This document shows, piece by piece, positions 44,452-52,992 of a stretch of 64,000 bases of DNA (position 1 is the stretch's first letter; each line of letters starts with the position of its first letter). A model generated the notes under the pieces. It did not search any database and had not been told where the DNA came from. It saw only the letters and a list, made by a program, of their open reading frames with translations. The translations under genes were made by a program, and so were the position numbers. Source of the stretch: PALSA-612 sp963773055 (GTDB taxonomy: Bacteria > Actinomycetota > Thermoleophilia > Gaiellales > Gaiellaceae); contig CAVYZL010000006.1 of the NCBI GenBank assembly GCA_963773055.1, positions 1,984,001 through 2,048,000 of the forward strand, in the 5' to 3' direction.

Positions 44452-44483
44452 GGGCGGGGCAACCCGGTCGAGCCGCCCCGCCC
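44452..44483 (-). terminator. intra-operon hairpin between bmpA and the ABC ATPase gene
   Basis: GGGCGGGGC (44452-44460) pairs with GCCCCGCCC (44475-44483) around a 14-base loop. It lies 13 bases past the stop of the solute-binding-protein gene and 13 bases before the ATPase start. Such hairpins commonly make the binding protein far more abundant than the transporter by partial termination and 3'-end protection. Confidence 0.6.
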
Positions 44484-44496
44484 ACTGTCGCGTTAC

Positions 44497-45540
44497 CTAT
44501 CCGACCTTGCAGTACTTCTTGACCGCCCCCTCGGTGGCGGTCGAGACGACCCTCACCGATCCACTGGCGACCTTCCTCTGCGCTGCGGCGACCTTCGCCC
44601 AGGCGGAGGCCGGCGCCTTGTTCGTCTTCAAGAGCGAGAGACCGTTGCTCGCGTTGAGCGTGTAGGTCTTGCCGAACGTCCCCGCGTTCACGGCCCTGAT
44701 GGCCTGCGTGTAGATGGGGGCGAAGTCCCACAGCTCGGACGAGAGCAGCACGCCCTTCTTGTCGATCTTCCTCTTGTCACCGATCACATCGATGAACCAG
44801 ACCTTCGTCGCTCCGGCCGGTGCCTTTGCGGTCGAGACGGCCTGGAGCATGCCGAACGACGCGCCGTCGCCCATGCCGAAGACGACGTCCGCGCCAGCCG
44901 CGATCACGGTCGACGTGATGCGCTTGCCACCCGCCTGGTCGGCGTAGGACGCCTGGCCGATGCGGGCGTACTTGAACTTCACGCCCTTGTTCACCGAGCG
45001 CGCGCCCTGGCAGTAGCCGCCCGACTGCTTGAACCAGTTCTCGTCGGACGCCGAGACGACGATCCCGAGCGTGCCGGTCTTCGTCGTCAACGCGGCGAGG
45101 ACGCCCGCGAGGTACGCGCCGTCCTGCGCCTTCGTGATCACGTTCGAGACGAGCCCCTTCTTGACGGCGCCCGCCTTTGCATCCCAGACGACGACCGGCA
45201 CGTTGAACTGCTGCGCGATCGTCGGACCGGCCTCGTTGTAGCCGGACGCGTGCGCGATGATCAGATCGGCGCCACGCTGGGCCAGCCGCTTGAGGTTCGG
45301 CTCGACGTTCTCGTAGCCCGCACCGGTTGCGTCGAGGACCTTGGCACCGGTGGCCGCTGCGGCCTTCTTCGCGCCGATGAAGCCCTGCTGGTTCCAGCCG
45401 AAGTCAGTTGGCTTCTCCGGCGATGCGAACCCGACCTCCGTCACCTTCTGCGCCTTCGCAGCACCGCCGGCGACGACCACGAGGGCGGCTACGACAACGA
45501 TCAGGAAGCCCGCCGCACTCACCTTCAGACCTCTACCCAT
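44497..45540 (-). CDS. BMP-family solute-binding protein
   Basis: A 347-residue exported binding protein of the basic-membrane-protein / PnrA (Bmp) family. It has an uncleaved or Ala-type signal (GFLIVVVAALVVVAGGAAKAQ, no lipobox Cys), then TEVGFASPEKPTDFGWNQQGF, QRGADLIIAHASGYNEA, DGAYLAGVLAAL, VIAAGADVVFGMGDGASFGML, and VWFIDVIGD. PnrA-like proteins bind purine nucleosides, others riboflavin or autoinducer-like ligands. Start ATG 45540 has AGGGAGG a few bases upstream. It supplies the importer encoded directly downstream. Confidence 0.92.
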   Translation of the reverse strand: MGRGLKVSAAGFLIVVVAALVVVAGGAAKAQKVTEVGFASPEKPTDFGWNQQGFIGAKKAAAATGAKVLDATGAGYENVEPNLKRLAQRGADLIIAHASGYNEAGPTIAQQFNVPVVVWDAKAGAVKKGLVSNVITKAQDGAYLAGVLAALTTKTGTLGIVVSASDENWFKQSGGYCQGARSVNKGVKFKYARIGQASYADQAGGKRITSTVIAAGADVVFGMGDGASFGMLQAVSTAKAPAGATKVWFIDVIGDKRKIDKKGVLLSSELWDFAPIYTQAIRAVNAGTFGKTYTLNASNGLSLLKTNKAPASAWAKVAAAQRKVASGSVRVVSTATEGAVKKYCKVG

Positions 45541-45588
45541 CTCTCCTCCCTTTCCATTCGATCGTCCCTTCTGCTCTGACCAACGCGA

Positions 45589-46351
45589 TTATCCATGCAC
45601 CCTCGCGCTATGCACCTCCTCGCCCCGGGTCGTCCTGTCCCCGAGAAAGAGCGCGCGGCTGTTCGCGCGCAGCACGCGGTCGAGATCGTCGTCGCCGAGC
45701 CCGCTCACCCGCACGCGGAGGATCTCCACCGACGGATGGTGGAACGGCACGTCCGACCCGTAGAGGACGCGCTCGACGCCGACCCGGTCGGCTGCCTCCT
45801 TGATCTTCGTGTGCATCGGCATCCCCGACGTCTCGAGGTAGACGTTCGGGTTGCGCGCTGCGATGTCGATCGACGCGTTGATGTAGACGACGTTGCCGTG
45901 CCCCATGTGACCCATGATCACGGGCACGCTGGGGAAGCGAGACAGCCAGCTCCTCGACCGACCACGGCAGCGTGAAGATCGGGTGGCCGGAATGGACGAG
46001 CACGGGCAGGCTGCCGCGGTCGACGAGCAGCTCCATCAGCGGGTGAACGGACGGGTCGTTCGGCAGGTAGCCGTCGATCAGCGGGTGGAGCTTGAGACCG
46101 AGGAACTTCGGATGGTCGAGGAAGCGTTCGACCTCCTCGACGTAGCCCGGCACGCGCGGGTTGCCCCAGACGAGCCCGTACGCCTCGGGGATCGTCTCGA
46201 TCACCGTGCGAACGAGCTCGTTGTCCGGGTGGAAGACGCAGCAGCCCTCGTACTCGTGCTCCTCGATCATCCGTGCCAGCCCGTCCCGGTCGAGCGAGAC
46301 GTTGAACATCGGCCCGAAGTCACCGACGTGCATGTGGGCGTCGAAGATCAC
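45589..46351 (-). CDS. TIM-barrel amidohydrolase (PF04909 type, frameshifted)
   Basis: About 253 residues. The metal-binding motifs of amidohydrolase_2 are all present: FDAHMHVGDFGP, FLGLKLHPLIDGY, VLVHSGHP, VIMGHMGHGN and VLYGSDVPFHHP with the catalytic Asp. One extra base near 45935 (after AVSLP) breaks the frame; the remainder of one in the span agrees. Enzymes of this family hydrolyse or decarboxylate cyclic or aromatic substrates. The start is uncertain: GTG 46351 gives the compact domain, an in-frame GTG lies at 46375, and the frame is open to 46447. It is the first gene of the leftward operon. Confidence 0.82.
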
Positions 46352-46461
46352 GCGGCGCCCGAGTCGCTCGAACACGGGTTGATCGAACCTCGTGCGAGTG
46401 TTAGGGTCGGCTGCCGACTGTTGACAATCAACGGGGCGTTTATACAACCCTTCGCCGCTCG
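46352..46461. promoter_or_regulatory. divergent control region with GntR-type palindrome
   Basis: This 110-bp gap separates the two large operons. It contains GTTGA-CAA-TCAAC (46420-46432), a perfect inverted repeat with 5-bp arms and 3-bp centre of the size used by FCD-type GntR regulators. TTGACA (46421-46426), a perfect -35, is nested in the palindrome, and TATACAAC (46441-46448) follows as a poorly spaced -10 (14-16 bp). Repression by the product of the adjacent regulator gene is a simple prediction. Confidence 0.65.
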
Positions 46462-47169
46462 ATGCAAACGGCCAACAGCGAGTCTCAAGAGACCACCGCC
46501 GCCCCCGCTCTCGACGGCCGGACGCTCTGGGAGCGCGTCCACGACCACCTTCGCGACGAGATCCTCTCCGGGAGGATGACGCCGGGGACCGAGCTGTCCG
46601 AGGTCGCGCTCGCCGAGTCGCTCGGCGTCAGCCGCGGCCCGGTCCGCGAGGCCCTCGGCCGGCTCGCAACCGAGGGGCTCGTGACGATCCGGCCGCGACG
46701 AGGCGCAGTCGTCCGCGCTCTCTCGAGCGACGAGTTCATCGAGGCGTACCAGGTGCGTGAGGCGCTCGAGACGATGGCTGCCCGGCTCGCCGTGCCACAG
46801 CTCACGGACGAGCACGTGAGCGCGCTCGAGCATGCCATCGACGCGATGGCGGAGTGCGGAAATGCCGGTGACGTCCAGGGGTTCTTCGAGGCGAACACGG
46901 CGTTCCACCTCGTCTTCTTCGACGTGGCGGGGAACCGGATGCTCGTCGACCTCTACCGTCAGGTGCGCGGCCAGATCGACCGCCACCGGCTGCGCTCGCT
47001 CGAGCTGCGCGGCGACGTACGCCGCTCGATCGCCGAGCACAAGGCGATCCTCCGCGCCGCCAAGGCAGGCGACGTCGAGCGCACGGTCCACCTCGTCTCC
47101 GAGCACATCCGCGTGCCGCAGATCCGCCTCCTCGTCGAGGATCACCAGCCGGTCGGGGTGACGGCGTGA
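46462..47169 (+). CDS. GntR-family regulator with FCD domain
   Basis: A 235-residue FadR-subfamily regulator: winged helix ELSEVALAESLGVSRGPVREALGRLATEGLV followed by RPRRGAVVRALS, then the all-helical FCD ligand domain (VREALETMAARLAV, NTAFHLVFFDVAGN, VRRSIAEHKAILRAAKAGD) with the Asp/His metal-site residues. FCD regulators usually sense a pathway substrate carboxylate. It is the first gene of the rightward operon and its stop overlaps the next start (GTGA), pointing to autoregulation through the palindrome at 46420. Confidence 0.93.
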   Translation: MQTANSESQETTAAPALDGRTLWERVHDHLRDEILSGRMTPGTELSEVALAESLGVSRGPVREALGRLATEGLVTIRPRRGAVVRALSSDEFIEAYQVREALETMAARLAVPQLTDEHVSALEHAIDAMAECGNAGDVQGFFEANTAFHLVFFDVAGNRMLVDLYRQVRGQIDRHRLRSLELRGDVRRSIAEHKAILRAAKAGDVERTVHLVSEHIRVPQIRLLVEDHQPVGVTA

Positions 47170-48208
47170 CCGCGCCAGCTCGAGTTTGGCGTCAACCTCA
47201 ACAACCGCGAGCCGCTGATCGCGCCCGACTACGACCTCGGCATGCTCCTCGACCTGTCCGAGGTCGTGGAGGAGGCCGGATTCGACTCCGTCTGGGTCGG
47301 TGACAGCCTCTTCTCCAAGCCGCGCTACGAGCCGATCACGCTGCTCTCGGCGATCTCGCAGCGCACGTCGCGCGTGCAGCTCGGCACTGCGTGCATGGTC
47401 TCCTCGACGCGGAACCCGCTCTACCTCGCGCTCGAGTGGGCGACGCTCGACCAGATCTCGGGCGGCCGGACGATCTTCGGCACGGGCATGGGCAACCCCG
47501 AGGAAGGCGTCCGCCGCGAGTTCGAGGCGCTCGGTCTCGACTACGTGCGGCGCGGGTCGCTGTTCGAGGAAGGCCTGGCCGTCATCCGAGAGCTCTGGAC
47601 GAAGGGGAGCGTGACCTTCAACGGCCGCTTCTTCGACTACGACGACGTCGGCTTCTTCTCCGGGACGGAGATGGGGCCGCTGATGCCGCAGCAGACGCCG
47701 CCGCCGATCTGGGTCGTCTCGAACCCGCGGCTGAAGGGCGACGCGCCGCCGGACGTCATGGAGCGCCGGCTCGAGGCTGCGACGCGGCGCATCCTCCGCT
47801 ACGGCGACGGCTGGATGACGTGCTGCCGCGCGCAGCACCCGGCGGAGCTCGTCGAGCAGCTCGACTGGCTGCGTCGCTCGGCAGACCGCTTCGAGGCCGA
47901 CTTCGACCGGCTCGTCATCTCGTACCAGGTGACGATGAACATCGGCGACTCGGAGGACGAGGCGCGCACGGCCTTCGGCGACTACATCTCGAAGTACTAC
48001 CCCGAGCTGTCACAGGCGATGGACCTGTCGAACTGGGGGCCGGTCGGCACGCCCGGACCAGATCGCCGACTGGATCGAGACGTTCGCCGAGGCTGGGGTC
48101 GACCACTTCATCTGCCGCTTCGGCGCGATCGACCAGTTCGACCAGGTCGGGCGCTTCGCCCGCGAGGTCCTGCCACGGTTCACACGCGATCGAGAAAGGG
48201 TGGTGTAG
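47166..48208 (+). CDS. LLM-class flavin-dependent oxidoreductase (frameshifted)
   Basis: About 346 residues of a luciferase-like TIM-barrel oxygenase (FMN or F420 type): NLNNREPLIAPDYDLGM, GFDSVWVGDSLF, SRVQLGTACMVSSTRNP, LDQISGGRTIFGTGMGNP, YGDGWMTCCRAQHPAELVE, and the C-terminal DQIADWIETFAEAGVDHFICRF. Apparent one-base insertions lie near 47181, just after a GTG start in a GTGA overlap with the regulator, and near 48057. A span remainder of two supports both. RutA, which opens pyrimidine rings, and many F420 enzymes belong here. The position in the operon suggests an oxygenation step. Confidence 0.88.
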
Positions 48209-49225
48209 ATGGCAACCGCAGTCGAGCCCACGAGCCTCCTCGAGGACGCCGCGCTCGTCGTCGACGTGTGCTTCTCCGTCGAGGAGGGCGACGTCGTCAC
48301 GATCATCTGCGACGACGAGCGCGCCGACGAGGCCGCCGCCGTCGCCGCCGTCTGCGTCGAGCGCGGCGCGTGGCCGGTGATCATGAACAACGAGACGCAG
48401 GTGCGGCGCGGGCGGGCGGACGTCCGCTTCCCGATGGCGCCGCCGACGAACCTCCACCGCGCGATGGTCGGCTCGGACGAGGTGATCATCATCGCGCAGC
48501 TCGAATGGGCGAACCGCTTCGCGCACGTCAACGCCGTCCGCGAGACATGCGAGGCGAACGGGAAGATCGCGTCGATCGAGCCGGGGATGGGTGCATGGGG
48601 ACTCACGCGCGAGGATCTCGAGCGGTCGGCGCAGCGGACAAAGGACGCGGTCGCCGCTCTCGAGGGCAAGAAGCGCGTGCGCGTGACGACGGCGCTCGGC
48701 ACCGACTTCACCGTCTCCATTGAGGGCCGCTCCCCGCTCTGCCTGACGCCGTACAAGGCGCGCGGCCAGATGATGAGCCCGGTCCCGCTGTGGACGGAGG
48801 TCGCGTTCGCCGCAATCGAGGACTTCACGCACGGGACGGCGGTCGTCGACGGCGTCATGCTCGGGATCGGCCTCGAGGGCCAGGTGAAGGAGCCGATCCG
48901 CTGGACGCTCGAGGGCGGAAAGTGCGTGAGCATCGAAGGCGGCGACGAGGCGGAGAAGCTGAAGCAGGCGATCGACGGCGTCGAGAACGCAACGGTCATC
49001 GGCGAGTTCGCGTTCGGCACGAGCGAGAAGGCGCCGTTCGGGACACCGTCCGAGAAAGGCCGCATCGGCACCGTCCACCTCGCGCTCGGCGACAACCACA
49101 ACGCGTACCCGGGCGGCCAGAACGTCTCGTCGCTCCACCTCGACGGCGTGTTCCTCAACGCGACGATGTGGATCGAGGACGACGACACGGCGATCCTGAA
49201 AGACGGCGAGTGGGTGCTCTCGTAG
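48209..49225 (+). CDS. M29-like / NicX-like metalloprotein
   Basis: A 338-residue protein of the M29 aminopeptidase superfamily. The N-terminal domain (LVVDVCFSVEEGDVVTIICDD, VGSDEVIIIAQLEW) and C-terminal barrel are present. The metal motifs VHLALG (H290) and H310-L-D312 match the family His and HxD ligands, while the first Glu-rich motif of true peptidases is altered (PVPLWTEVAF, VIGEFAFG). The non-peptidase branch includes 2,5-dihydroxypyridine dioxygenase NicX. With the molybdenum hydroxylase and amidohydrolases around it, a ring-cleaving role is attractive but is inference. Its ATG directly follows the preceding stop codon. Confidence 0.75.
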   Translation: MATAVEPTSLLEDAALVVDVCFSVEEGDVVTIICDDERADEAAAVAAVCVERGAWPVIMNNETQVRRGRADVRFPMAPPTNLHRAMVGSDEVIIIAQLEWANRFAHVNAVRETCEANGKIASIEPGMGAWGLTREDLERSAQRTKDAVAALEGKKRVRVTTALGTDFTVSIEGRSPLCLTPYKARGQMMSPVPLWTEVAFAAIEDFTHGTAVVDGVMLGIGLEGQVKEPIRWTLEGGKCVSIEGGDEAEKLKQAIDGVENATVIGEFAFGTSEKAPFGTPSEKGRIGTVHLALGDNHNAYPGGQNVSSLHLDGVFLNATMWIEDDDTAILKDGEWVLS

Positions 49226-49560
49226 AGGTAGTCAAGCTCGGGGACGTCGAGCCGATCGAGCTGCCCGGCGGCAGCTGGTCGCGGATGGTTGCGAAGGGCG
49301 AGGCGAGCTCGCTCGGCTACTCCGTCTTCACGCCCGGCACCGTGCTCCAGCCCGTCCGCCACGAGACGGAGGAGGTCGCCTACGTCGTCGCGGGCTCGGG
49401 CGAGCTTCGCCTCGACGACCAGGCCGTCCCGTTCGCCGAGGGCGACGCACTGACGATCCCCGCCGGCGTGTGGCACGCGGTCGCGAACACGGGAGACGAG
49501 GACGTCGTCATGGTCTTCGGCTTCCCCCACCCCGACTACCCGCCGACGGAGCGCCGGTGA
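49210..49560 (+). CDS. cupin-domain protein
   Basis: A 116-residue single cupin: LGYSVFTPGTVLQPVRHETEEVAYVVAGSGELRLDDQAVPFAEGD contains motif 1 (the second-His position is replaced, leaving PVRHETEE), and PAGVWHAVANTGDEDVVMVF is motif 2. The single-domain size and partly conserved His/Glu set suggest either a small dioxygenase/isomerase or a regulatory cupin. GTG 49210 overlaps the preceding gene by 16 bases, and the stop overlaps the aldolase start (GTGA). Confidence 0.88.
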   Translation: MGALVEVVKLGDVEPIELPGGSWSRMVAKGEASSLGYSVFTPGTVLQPVRHETEEVAYVVAGSGELRLDDQAVPFAEGDALTIPAGVWHAVANTGDEDVVMVFGFPHPDYPPTERR

Positions 49561-50267
49561 CGATCTCGGCAACCGCCCAGTCCGTGCGCGAGCAGGTCGC
49601 GTGGGCCTGCCGGATCCTCGCGCTGGAGGGGTTCTCAGACCTCACGCTCGGCCACGTGAGCGCGCGGCCGTCGGGTGGCGAGACCGTCTACATCAAGCGC
49701 AAGGGCCTCGCGCTCGACGAGGTGTCGCCGGACGACGTCGTCGAGGTCGACGACCCGTCGGCGGCCCTCCACCTCGAGACCGTTCTCCACACGGAGATCT
49801 ACGCGCGACGGCCCGACGTGGGCGCGATCGTCCACGCGCATCCCCCGTATGTGACCGCGTTCGGCGCCACGACGGCCGAGCTCGAGCTCCTCACCCACGA
49901 CGCCGTCCTCTTCGCCGACGGCGTCGCGTACTTCGAGGAGACGCCCGAGCTGATCACCGAGGAGGAGCAGGGCCGCGCGGTCGCCGACGCGCTGGGCCAC
50001 CGCCGCGCGGTCATCCTGCGAAACCACGGCGTCGTCGTCGCGGACGCGGACGTTCGCTGGGCAGTGCTCAGCGCGATCACGCTCGAGCGGGCGGTGCGGC
50101 TGCAGGCGATCTCGACGACGCTGGGCAAGCTCCGGCCGATCCCGCAGGACGACGCCGAGCGCATGCGCGCCGACAAGTATCAGGACCGCTTCGTCGACGA
50201 GTACTGGGCGTCCTGGGTCCGGCACGTGCGGCGCGCCGGTGGCGACGAGGGCATGCCCCCCGAATGA
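49557..50267 (+). CDS. class II aldolase/adducin-family protein
   Basis: A 236-residue zinc aldolase-fold protein. Metal-binding residues are in VGAIVHAHPPYVTAFG (two His) and AVILRNHGVVV (third His), with SARPSGGETVYIKRKG as the phosphate/substrate loop. Family members cleave aldols (fuculose-P) or decarboxylate beta-keto acids, as in aromatic or hydroxynicotinate-type pathways. GTG 49557 is coupled to the cupin stop. In this operon it may split a C-C bond of the ring-opened product. Confidence 0.9.
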   Translation: MTISATAQSVREQVAWACRILALEGFSDLTLGHVSARPSGGETVYIKRKGLALDEVSPDDVVEVDDPSAALHLETVLHTEIYARRPDVGAIVHAHPPYVTAFGATTAELELLTHDAVLFADGVAYFEETPELITEEEQGRAVADALGHRRAVILRNHGVVVADADVRWAVLSAITLERAVRLQAISTTLGKLRPIPQDDAERMRADKYQDRFVDEYWASWVRHVRRAGGDEGMPPE

Positions 50268-50277
50268 GGTTTCAGCA

Positions 50278-50739
50278 GTGAGGCTCGAGCTCGACGTCAA
50301 CGGACGGACTGTCGTTCGCGAGATCGCGCCCCAGGAGCTGCTGCTCGACGTCCTCCGCGACCGTCTCGGCCTCACCGGCGCGAAGCGCTCGTGCGACACG
50401 CAGGTCTGCGGCGTGTGCACCGTCCTCGTCGACGGGCGCCCGGTGTCCTCGTGCTGCTTCCTCGCCGCGGACGCGGACGGCTCGAGCGTGCTCACCGTCG
50501 AGGGGCTCGCCGAGCGACCGGAGTTCGCGCGGCTCGAAGAGGCGTTCACGCGACATGCGGCGCTCCAGTGCGGCTTCTGCACGCCCGGGATGCTGCTCAC
50601 GGTGTCCGCGCTCCTCGAGACGGGCGAGCTGACGAGCGCAGAGGAGGTCAAGCGCAGCCTGAACGGGAACCTCTGCCGCTGCACGGGCTACCGCGGCATC
50701 GTCGAGGCGGTCTGCGACCTCGCGGGTGTCGCGGCATGA
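50278..50739 (+). CDS. molybdenum hydroxylase 2Fe-2S subunit (XdhS/CoxS type)
   Basis: A 153-residue ferredoxin-type subunit. The plant-type cluster motif CDTQVCGVCTVLVDG and the second cluster motif QCGFCTPGM plus NLCRCTGYRGI are intact, so both clusters are expected. It starts with GTG 50278. It transfers electrons from the molybdopterin subunit (next gene, coupled ATGA overlap) to the FAD subunit encoded at 38673 in the opposite operon. Confidence 0.95.
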   Translation: MRLELDVNGRTVVREIAPQELLLDVLRDRLGLTGAKRSCDTQVCGVCTVLVDGRPVSSCCFLAADADGSSVLTVEGLAERPEFARLEEAFTRHAALQCGFCTPGMLLTVSALLETGELTSAEEVKRSLNGNLCRCTGYRGIVEAVCDLAGVAA

Positions 50740-52992
50740 GCCGTCGAGACGACCGTTCGTGGGGTGGTCGGGCAGTCCGTGCCGCGACGCGACGCGGGCG
50801 AGAAGCTCCGCGGCCAGGCGCAGTTCGCGGGCGACATCGTCGTCCCGCACATGCTCCACGGGAAGGTGCTGCGCTCGCCCTACGCGCACGCGCGGGTCAC
50901 CGGGATCGACGCTTCGGCGGCCGAGGCGATGCCCGGCGTCGTCTGCGTCCTCACGGCCGCCGATCTCGAGGACATCGATCCCTACTGGGGTCACGCGATC
51001 CGCGACCGGCCGGTCGTCGCCATCGACCGCGTCCGCTTCTCCGGCGAGCCCGTCGCGGCCGTCGCGGCGGAGGACGAGGCGACCGCCGCTGCGGCGCTCG
51101 AGCGGATCGTCGTCGACTACGAGGAGCTTCCCGTCGTCGGCACGGTCGAGCAGGCGCTCGCCGACGACGCGCCGCGGATCAACGACGGCCCGCTCCGCCC
51201 TGGCCTCTTCCACGGACTCGGCGAGCTGAAGCCGGCGGAGGGAAACGTCTGCTACCGCTACCGCATCGACCGCGGCGAGATCGAAGCGGTCTTCGCCCAC
51301 GCGGAACACGTCGTCGAGGGCGAGTACACGTTCCCGGCCGTCTACCAGTACGCGATGGAGACGCACACTGTCGTCGCGCAGGTCGAGGGGGACGAGATCA
51401 CGCTGTGGGCGTCCTGCCAGCACCCGTTCCTCGTCCGCGCCGAGATCGCCGCGCTCTTCCAGGTGCCGATCGCGAACGTCCGCATCGTCGTCCCGTACCT
51501 CGGCGGCGGCTTCGGCTCGAAGTCGTACACGAAGATGGAGCCGGTCACAGTCGCGCTCGCGCGAAAGGCCGGCCGGCCGGTGCGGATCCAGAACCGCGTC
51601 GCGGAGTCGATGGTGACGACGCGCCGCCACGGGATGAAGTGCCGGATGCGAACGGCGATGAGCGCCGAGGGGCGTCTGCTCGGACGGGAGGTCGAGTGCT
51701 GGTTCGACACGGGCGCGTACGCGGACAACGGCCCGCGGGTGACGGCTACAGCCGGCGACGCCGCGCCGGGCCCGTACCGCTGGGAGGCGTATCGCGTCGA
51801 CGCTGCCTGCGTCTACACGAACACCGCGCCCGCCGGCTCGTACCGGGCCTTCGGCGCAACCCACCTCCAGTGGATCGGCGAGCTGCAGGTGGACGAGCTC
51901 GCGCGCCGCGCCGGGCTCGACCCGCTCGACGTGCGCCGCGAGAACCTCTGCGCGCCTGGCGAGGAGCTCCGCGCGGGCGGCAAGCCGCTCGACGCTGATC
52001 TCGTCGGGGACGTCGAGAAGGTCGCCGCGGCAGTCGGCTGGAACGGCGAGCGCAAGCCGCTGCGCGGCCGAGGGCTGTCCGTCGGCCTCCTCGCCGCCGG
52101 CGCGCATCCCGTCTCGAGCGCGATCGTGCGCATGGAGGCCGACGGGAACGCCGTCGTCCTCGTCGGCACGACGGAGGTGGGCCAGGGCGCGCGGACCGCC
52201 TTCGCGCAGATCGCAGCCGAGGAGCTCCGTCTTCCGGCCGAGCGCGTCACCGTCCGCGGCGCCGACACGCGCTACACGCCCTACGACCGCTCGACCGGCG
52301 CGAGCCGCTCGACGACGATCGCCGGCCTCGCCGTCAAGCGGGCCGCCGAGCAGGTTCGCGCGCAGCTCGTCGAGATCGCCGGCTCCGACGACGTCCAGTC
52401 GGACGCGTACCCCGAGCTCTTCGTCCGCCACTTCGGGCTCGCCGGAGGCGAGCTGATCGGGCGCGGCGAGGTCGCCCCGGAGGGCTCGGGCTCCTACGCG
52501 GAAGGGCCGGTCTTCTGGGAGGTGTGCGTCGGCGCAGCCGAGGTCGCGATCGACGAGGACACGGGTCGCGTGCGCGTCCTGAAGACGGCGACGGTCGCCG
52601 ACGTGGGCCGTGCGATCAACCCGCAGCTCGTCGAGCGCCAGGACGAGGGCGGCACGCTGCAGGGCCTCGGCAACGCGCTGTACGAGGAGATGGTCTACGA
52701 GGACGGGCTGCTGCTCAACGAGACCCTGCTCGACTACCGGATCCCGACGTTCGAGGACCTCCCGGAGGAGATGCACTGCATCATCGTCGAGAACGAAGAC
52801 GGCCCCGGGCCTTACGGGGCGAAGGGCTGTGGCGAGGGGGCTCTCGCCGCCGTCACCGCCGCCGTTGCCACCGCCGTGGCCGACGCCGGCGTTCCCATGA
52901 CCGAGCTGCCGCTCACGCCCGAGCGCGTGTGGCGGCGAATCCAAGAGCTGAAGGAGGAAGGCAGATGGCCGAGGTACGACGCGCAGCAGTGA
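50736..52992 (+). CDS. molybdenum hydroxylase catalytic subunit (XdhL/CoxL type, frameshift near start)
   Basis: About 751 residues. Xanthine-dehydrogenase-family molybdopterin-binding subunit: PHMLHGKVLRSPYAHARV, LGGGFGSKSYTKMEP (cofactor loop), TTEVGQGARTAFAQIAAEEL, and near the C terminus YGAKGCGEGALA, whose Glu is the expected catalytic base. ATG 50736 gives the usual ATGA coupling with the 2Fe-2S gene and needs one extra G removed at 50760-50763 (WGG becoming WVVGQS); otherwise translation would begin at GTG 50764. The substrate pocket cannot be read from sequence; no Ser-Cys-Arg CO-dehydrogenase motif is seen, so it is not a CO dehydrogenase. Confidence 0.92.

Noticed and set aside
37010..52992. 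CO dehydrogenase (cox) operon
   Set aside because: CoxG and S/M/L-type subunits are present, but the catalytic subunit lacks the CO-dehydrogenase Ser-Cys-Arg active-site motif and the surrounding genes are catabolic.
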